The notes below the pieces were generated by a model. That model was not told where the DNA came from. It saw nothing but the letters and a program-made list of their open reading frames with translations, and did not search any database. 64,000 nt of DNA from Oscarella lobularis (lineage: Eukaryota > Porifera > Homoscleromorpha > Homosclerophorida > Oscarellidae): assembly GCF_947507565.1 (NCBI RefSeq), contig NC_089190.1, positions 248,001-312,000 of the forward strand. The letters run 5' to 3'. The position numbers were made by a program, and so were the translations under genes. Below are positions 59,301-64,000 of the stretch, one piece after another (the stretch's first letter is position 1; each line of letters starts with the position of its first letter).

Positions 59301-60776
59301 ATGGAGGTCCCGCCGAGATCGAGTCCGTCGAGCCTCTCCGGACTCGATCTGAATGAAGATGAAGGAGAGGAGCAGAATCGGCGCGATTCGGCTAGTGGAG
59401 TGAGCGGATTGAGCCCGTCGTCTGAGTCGGACGACGACGCTGAGGGAATGACACCACCGCCCCACGAGAAGACGGTGTGGGTTGGTATTTGTTCTTCGCG
59501 TTTGCGGCAACAGTATCTGCGAACTGTGGCGACAAAGGTGCAGGAGTCTTTGGAGGCCCCGAGTCTTCCTCCGGAGACACCGGTTACTTCGGACTGGCTT
59601 TGTGAGCGCTTGGAAGCGCTTGGGCGAAATCCGCAGGCCGTGGAAGTGGGACTCGACCCGAGCGGGAACGTCTACCTGCAGGACGGTCGAGGTGCTTTCC
59701 TGTACGTCGCGAGGAGAGAGAAGGACGGCGCGAGGAGTCCGTCGTTGACGGCGCGCGTGTTGCCTAGGACTCCCGAGGAAGTTAACGCGCTTCGGGAGAA
59801 GGTACGCGCGCTGAAGATGGAGATAGGACAGCTCGAGCCACGCTTTCGCAACGCTACGAAAGCGGCGGAAGCGGGGAGCGCGAAGGAACTCGTCCGGCTG
59901 AAGAAGGAGAACGCCCGGCTGAGATCGCGTTGTGATGAGCTGCAGTTGCGGAGGTGTGAGGAAAACCTTCGCAACGAAGCGGAGGTGGACGCCTTGAGAA
60001 AGCGCCTGCAACAATTGGAGAGCCCGCCTACGAGAAGCGGAGGTGGGGTGCCTTCGGTGCGAAAACCTACTAATACGTCGGCGACGCCTCGCCGACAGGA
60101 AAATGGGACCGTGCCGAAGAGGAAGAGCGAAGACGTCGCGGCGAAAGAGGAATCGCCGGCGACCTTCGACAGAGCGAGCCCGCCTACGGGAAGCGGAGGT
60201 GGGGTGCCTTCAGTGCGAACGCCTGCCAGTACATCGGCATCACCTCGCCGAAAGGAAAACGGGACCGTGCCGAAGAGGAGGAGCGAAAGCGTCGCGGTGA
60301 AAGAGGAATCGCCGGCGACCTTCGCGAGAATGAGTCCGACGTGTGCATCATCCGCCCTGCGTGGGCCGGAGGTGTCAAGGAAGAGAGGGAAAGCCCCGCC
60401 GATTGATTATTACTCGGCCGAGGATCCCGAGATCCTGTTGGACGACTGGCTGACTACCGTGGGGAGTGCTGCCAAGTGGAACGGATGGACCGAGGCGGAA
60501 CATCTGATGCAACTTGAAGGACATCTCCAAGGGAAGGCGCTGCAAGAATGGATGCTGATGTCAGAGGAGGAACGAAGCGTCGTGAATAAAAACGCCAAGA
60601 AGAATCAGAAGCGAAGGAAATTGGATATGGACGGAAGGTGGGAGGAGTTACGAAAATTCTTTGATCCTGGTGGCGAGGCAGGCGGTCCTCCACCAGAACG
60701 TCCGCCTCAGAGGTATGGTCTGCGCCCAAGAGAGAATCTTCGAGCCCGGTTGCGCTCGAGGACGAGCTCTTCTTGA
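59238..60776 (+). CDS. Gag-like ORF of the LTR element
   Basis: The ATG at 59238 lies inside the LTR and a second ATG at 59301 follows it, so the start is uncertain (about 490-510 aa). The N-terminus is acidic and serine-rich. A coiled coil follows (EEVNALREKVRALKMEIGQL, LKKENARLRSRCDELQL). Two about 50-residue tandem repeats follow (SGGGVPSVR ... NGTVPKR). Near the end is a retrotransposon gag capsid-like stretch (LLDDWLTTVGSAAKWNG, LMQLEGHLQGKALQEWM). The C-terminus RYGLRPRENLRARL resembles the tail often found at the end of Ty3/gypsy pol, suggesting an internal deletion joined gag to the pol end. No protease, reverse transcriptase or integrase is present. Confidence 0.75.
   Translation: MENESDEEVSFNPQRYTAPITMEVPPRSSPSSLSGLDLNEDEGEEQNRRDSASGVSGLSPSSESDDDAEGMTPPPHEKTVWVGICSSRLRQQYLRTVATKVQESLEAPSLPPETPVTSDWLCERLEALGRNPQAVEVGLDPSGNVYLQDGRGAFLYVARREKDGARSPSLTARVLPRTPEEVNALREKVRALKMEIGQLEPRFRNATKAAEAGSAKELVRLKKENARLRSRCDELQLRRCEENLRNEAEVDALRKRLQQLESPPTRSGGGVPSVRKPTNTSATPRRQENGTVPKRKSEDVAAKEESPATFDRASPPTGSGGGVPSVRTPASTSASPRRKENGTVPKRRSESVAVKEESPATFARMSPTCASSALRGPEVSRKRGKAPPIDYYSAEDPEILLDDWLTTVGSAAKWNGWTEAEHLMQLEGHLQGKALQEWMLMSEEERSVVNKNAKKNQKRRKLDMDGRWEELRKFFDPGGEAGGPPPERPPQRYGLRPRENLRARLRSRTSSS
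59302..59319 (+). other. Primer-binding-site-like sequence
   Basis: TGGAGGTCCCGCCGAGAT starts one base after the 5' LTR. The reverse complement ends in CCA, as a tRNA 3' end would. The tRNA was not identified. Confidence 0.6.
60019..60330 (+). repeat. Two-copy tandem repeat within the gag-like ORF
   Basis: Units of about 159 bp share GAAGCGGAGGTGGGGTGCCTTC, GGGACCGTGCCGAAGAGG and GAGGAATCGCCGGCGACCTTC (all of the form SGGGVPSVR ... EESPATF in protein). Confidence 0.85.
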
Positions 60777-60787
60777 GGCGGCGGAAA

Positions 60788-61127
60788 TGTAACGAGGAGA
60801 CCCGTTCGGCTCCTCGTCGTAAGCACGAATGAGTATAGGCATGCGTCGTAGCGCATGCCATCGCACAATAGTACTTAAGAATAGCTCGCGTAGGCACAAA
60901 AGAGATAAGTGGAGTTGTAAGAGCTAGGTAGGCGTACGAGTAGGTGGACAGACGCCTACCGGTCTGTCCACCAGGGACTATATAGGAGAAAGTTTTGGTT
61001 GTAGTTGGTGTGTGTGACTGTAGTGATTGATGTGAGTTTGGAAGTCGGTGTGAACAATAAAGAGATGGAAAACGAGAGTGATGAAGAGGTGTCGTTTAAC
61101 CCTCAACGGTATACGGCACCCATTACA
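60788..61127 (+). repeat. 3' LTR (340 bp)
   Basis: TGTAACGAGG ... ATTACA. It matches the 5' LTR from about 60840 to its end. Confidence 0.85.
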
Positions 61128-61196
61128 CAAACGTCTCAATAAGGTAAAATAAACTGACGTCGACCAAATGTCAAAAAAATGGGTAAGATTTCTTTT

Positions 61197-61320
61197 TTGC
61201 CCCCGGACCACTTTTTTGCCTCCCGGACCACTCTTCTGGCATAAAAAGTGGTCCCGGACCACTTTTTCTGTAATAAAAAGTGGTCCCGGACCACTTTTTT
61301 GGCAGGACCACTTTTTTCAT
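61197..61320. repeat. Palindromic GTGGTCC repeats
   Basis: Two 25-nt palindromes at 61243-61267 and 61275-61299 have 12-bp arms (AAAAAGTGGTCC/GGACCACTTTTT). Further single GGACCACTTTTTT copies lie at about 61205, 61225 and 61305. Confidence 0.85.
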
Positions 61321-61327
61321 GACAGTA

Positions 61328-61859
61328 CTTATTTTGACGTGTGGTACGTTGTAGGGATGTATGAGTTGGAACGATTCGGACGCAGAAAAACGAGCTCCTG
61401 AACTCCACCAGCGTATAGGATCGTGCTCCTGCTTTCTGGAGGTTGGCTGTGGACGCGCGATTAGGCTGTTTTTTCGAACGAAGCTAGCGAACGAAAGAGC
61501 CCGGCCCAAAAACACGCGACAGTCCTTTCTCGCTTCCTTAGAGCAATCGAATGACGACGCCGTGAAGCAGATAGAGTCGACAAAGTAGACACGTGAGTTC
61601 GAATGCGAAAGTGGTTTTTGTGTGAATTCGAGCTATGCACCGAAATTTCATGTCACGCGAAAGCGTTCGCGTATTCAGCTCACAGTCGTTTCTTCGTGAC
61701 GGAGACGGAAGAAAACGACGAAAAGCTACACGACCAACAACCTTAGGTAGTTGTTCTTTGTCCAGTCAACGAAACGTTCAAACTGGGTAACGAGTAAGAT
61801 TGAACGTAAGTCGAAGATATTTGATTGTTCTAGTGTCATCAGTACTATAGATAAAGCCT
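61328..61859. other. Intergenic, no gene recognised
   Basis: Nothing supported. Confidence 0.5.
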
Positions 61860-62490
61860 TGCCAGGCTAAGATTCTCTTTTAGAGGAGCACCATTCTGAA
61901 TTTCAACAACGTCATGGACACTCAATTACCTCAAACTCTTTCATCGAACGTTCCCACGCTCGTTTTCTTCATTACCTTTGTGCCATCGCAAAAAGAACGC
62001 AAAGGATTTCTACGTTTCTCTTCAGGTTCTTTGCCTTTGATCTGAAATGTTTATCTTTGTTTTGTAGGCACATTTCACCTCTGGGCCCCGAGGTGACTAA
62101 ATTAAACCGGCCCAACTCTTGAGCCAGAGAGGATAAACGTGGCTTGAAAGCAGGGGATTCAATCCCCTACTCCCGTGGCACAAGTGCTAAACTGCCACCC
62201 CACTTAGGAAGACGCGGTGGGTTACAATAGCGGTCCCCCTGGAACAAGGCTGACAGAACTCACATCCGAGGGCTGCCGGTCCCAGGCGTCCGAGCCGGGA
62301 GACTACACAGGCTCTAACTCCGACGGGGGAGTAGGGAGGATGACCCAAACCCAACCGAAGCCTGTACGGACCCTCGCTGTTCGTGCAGGTGGACAGCGAA
62401 ACAAGAGAGACCCATGTGCAAATTTTTTCATAAATTCCGGTTTACTTCCAGGTTTTATTTAATAAAAGTTCGTAGATCGCCTAAGTCTAC
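61860..62490. repeat. Dispersed repeat copy 2 (first copy 18670-19330)
   Basis: It has the same landmarks as copy 1, in the same orientation. The flanks differ. Confidence 0.75.
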
Positions 62491-64000
62491 GTTATGTCTG
62501 CCTGCGACGCGCGTGCACACGACTCTCTTCAAAGAGTCATCGGAGCAGTTTTCATATCTAATGCAGGGGTCGTGCTCAGGACCCTCTCGTCGCCACGCTA
62601 CTGTACGTCTAAACAACTACTCTGCAACTATCTATACTACAAGTACGGTATGAAAAGAGTCATTTAAAATATAGCAACAAGGCCAATTCTGTGACATCTT
62701 CTTCCCCAGAACTTCTTTCAAAAAGAGTCTCTTGGTGACTCTTAAGTCACCAATTCGTAATTACTGAAAAGACATCAGGATTATTACGGTGAAATAATTT
62801 ACCAACACCTCCTAAAGCCCAACGAAATAAAGTGTACACTCTTACGAAGAACTCGCAGTACAGTCAATCGACTAATAATGATGTAAAAATATTAATGTAA
62901 AGGTTGATTTTTTAACCATTTTTTAATTAATCACTTTGAGGTTACAAGAGAGGGAGAAGAGAGCTTTTTCTTCCAAAAAAGCGACATGAACATTTTAAAC
63001 GACGAGGAAAGACACCTTACTTCAACTTGAAATCTCGAAGTTATATCATTAAAAGACGTCGTGCACACGTGTTGCCATGGTCACGAACGTTGACAACAAG
63101 CATAACTTCCATCAATGAAATCGCCACAGTTTTCATCTTCATGGTAACAGAAGCCTTGGACTTTGATCAGGGAGACCCCTCTTACTTTACGTCATCAAAT
63201 CCACACGTGTTACCATTGTGGCGAACATAGAAAACAAAGCGATATACGCATGTTAAAAATTCTGACCAAATTTACCGTTTCGGTTTGAGCATGATTGCTA
63301 GGTAGAGGCCCACGAAGATCCTCTACGTCATCAAATTATATAGGTATTTATGGATTGCCATCTGATTGTTGATGAGAGGTAAATTACCGTAATTAGCATT
63401 GCCAAACGATCAAATCGAGCAGCCATTACGTATATCTAAGAAACATAAGACCACGTCACTAAACAGAAAAAATTTCCACGTGCTATTTTAACTTGAAAAG
63501 ATGATGAAATAAGTACAGTATGTCGGTTCCCACTTAAGAAGAACAAAACGCCTCCAAAAAATACTAATGAGAAAGTGACTTAAATTATTACTGCTATAAG
63601 AAGTGGCTGACATCGACAGAAGAATAATGCACTACAAAAAATTTATAAAGAAATAAAATAATACGCGAGATGGCCCTTTAAATTTTCACCTTATTGCACA
63701 CCAGCTTGTTGCAATTTCCTATCCATTTAAAGCCTTTCGTTGTCTCCAAGAGAAAGCTACGAAGAGGAATACGTACGTGACGCCTCCAAGGAAACATCGC
63801 GCCTCGAATAGGAAGCCTCGCATTAGCAAACGGACTCAAAGAATAGCGTGCTATAGAAAAAGAAAGTAGAGTATTTCTACAGATAATTCTTTTTCTTACA
63901 GGAGTCTTGTCTCTTTCCAGCATTTCAAATTTTGTTAACGTTTGCAAAAATCCGCCAGGGTAGAATCAAGTGACATGGAAAATCCCAAAATTCCATTTCA
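62491..64000. other. Intergenic, no gene recognised
   Basis: A GGGGTCGTGCTCAGGACCC word at 62566-62584 echoes the hairpins at 95-373. No ORF above 89 codons has recognisable features. Confidence 0.4.

Larger units (their letters stand above)
58841..61127 (+). mobile_element. LTR retroelement lacking pol (Ty3/gypsy-like derivative)
   Basis: The element has LTRs at 58841-59300 and 60788-61127 (TGTTACG/TGTAACG ... ATTACA), a PBS-like TGGAGGTCCCGCCGAG just inside the left LTR and a purine tract (GAGGCGGCGGAAA) just before the right LTR. The interior holds only one gag-like ORF, so it depends on other elements. No matching target duplication was found (left flank CAGC, right flank CAAAC), consistent with rearrangement. 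Confidence 0.85.

Noticed and set aside
59151-60014. 287-aa minus-strand ORF over the gag region
   Set aside because: Antisense of the gag-like ORF, low complexity; the plus frame has coiled coil and capsid-like features.

Overview
This is a eukaryotic, almost certainly animal, window. The genes have short introns (often about 45-75 bp) with GT-AG and some GC-AG borders. They encode metazoan-style domain mixtures: sacsin-type HATPase plus HEPN, Kelch plus coiled coil plus Death, SF1 helicase plus Death, SET/MYND, LRR/ZYG11-like and PA14. DNA transposons and one LTR element are scattered among them. A compact-genome marine invertebrate such as a sponge would fit, but that is inference; no species can be named from the sequence alone.

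Layout. 1-3.8 kb: no gene recognised; a cluster of GGGGTC...GACCCC hairpins and a hAT-like end. 3.8-8.4 kb (minus): a large repetitive extracellular-type beta-rich gene with a C-terminal PA14 domain, broken by in-frame stops and frameshifts. 9.4-11.9 kb (plus): a ZYG11/ZER1-like LRR gene with one in-frame TAG. 12.4-17.6 kb: two tandem SMYD-like (SET+MYND) genes, the second clearly decayed. 17.6-21.7 kb: no recognised gene, one dispersed repeat. 21.7-24.4 kb: a decayed SF1 helicase (ZNFX1/UPF1 type) followed by a Death domain.

25,095-32,726: a complete 7.6-kb DNA transposon with a 6-bp target duplication (CAATCG), perfect terminal inverted repeats that run into arrays of a 21/23-bp repeat, a spliced DDE integrase/transposase, and a convergent 14-exon gene for a UBX-like plus HECT ubiquitin ligase. 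The last HECT exon is split by a 696-bp hAT insertion with its own 8-bp target duplication. Termini and TSD length resemble the IS3EU group, from memory.

33.4-57.9 kb: two very large sacsin-like genes (predicted 3314 and 3343 aa), paralogous and head to head, each starting with a 7-nt coding exon. A Kelch/coiled-coil/Death-domain gene lies between them. 58.2-61.1 kb: a partial copy of the 8.9-9.6 kb region, cut exactly by an LTR element that retains a gag-like ORF but no pol. 61.1-64 kb: short palindromes, a second copy of the 18.7-19.3 kb repeat, and otherwise nothing recognised.

The Death-domain, HEPN/HATPase and helicase genes have the look of a rapidly evolving, possibly innate-immune, neighbourhood; that functional reading is inference. 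The unbroken 9.6-kb exons of the two sacsin-like genes argue against a high indel error rate in the assembly, so the breaks seen in the other genes are likely real.
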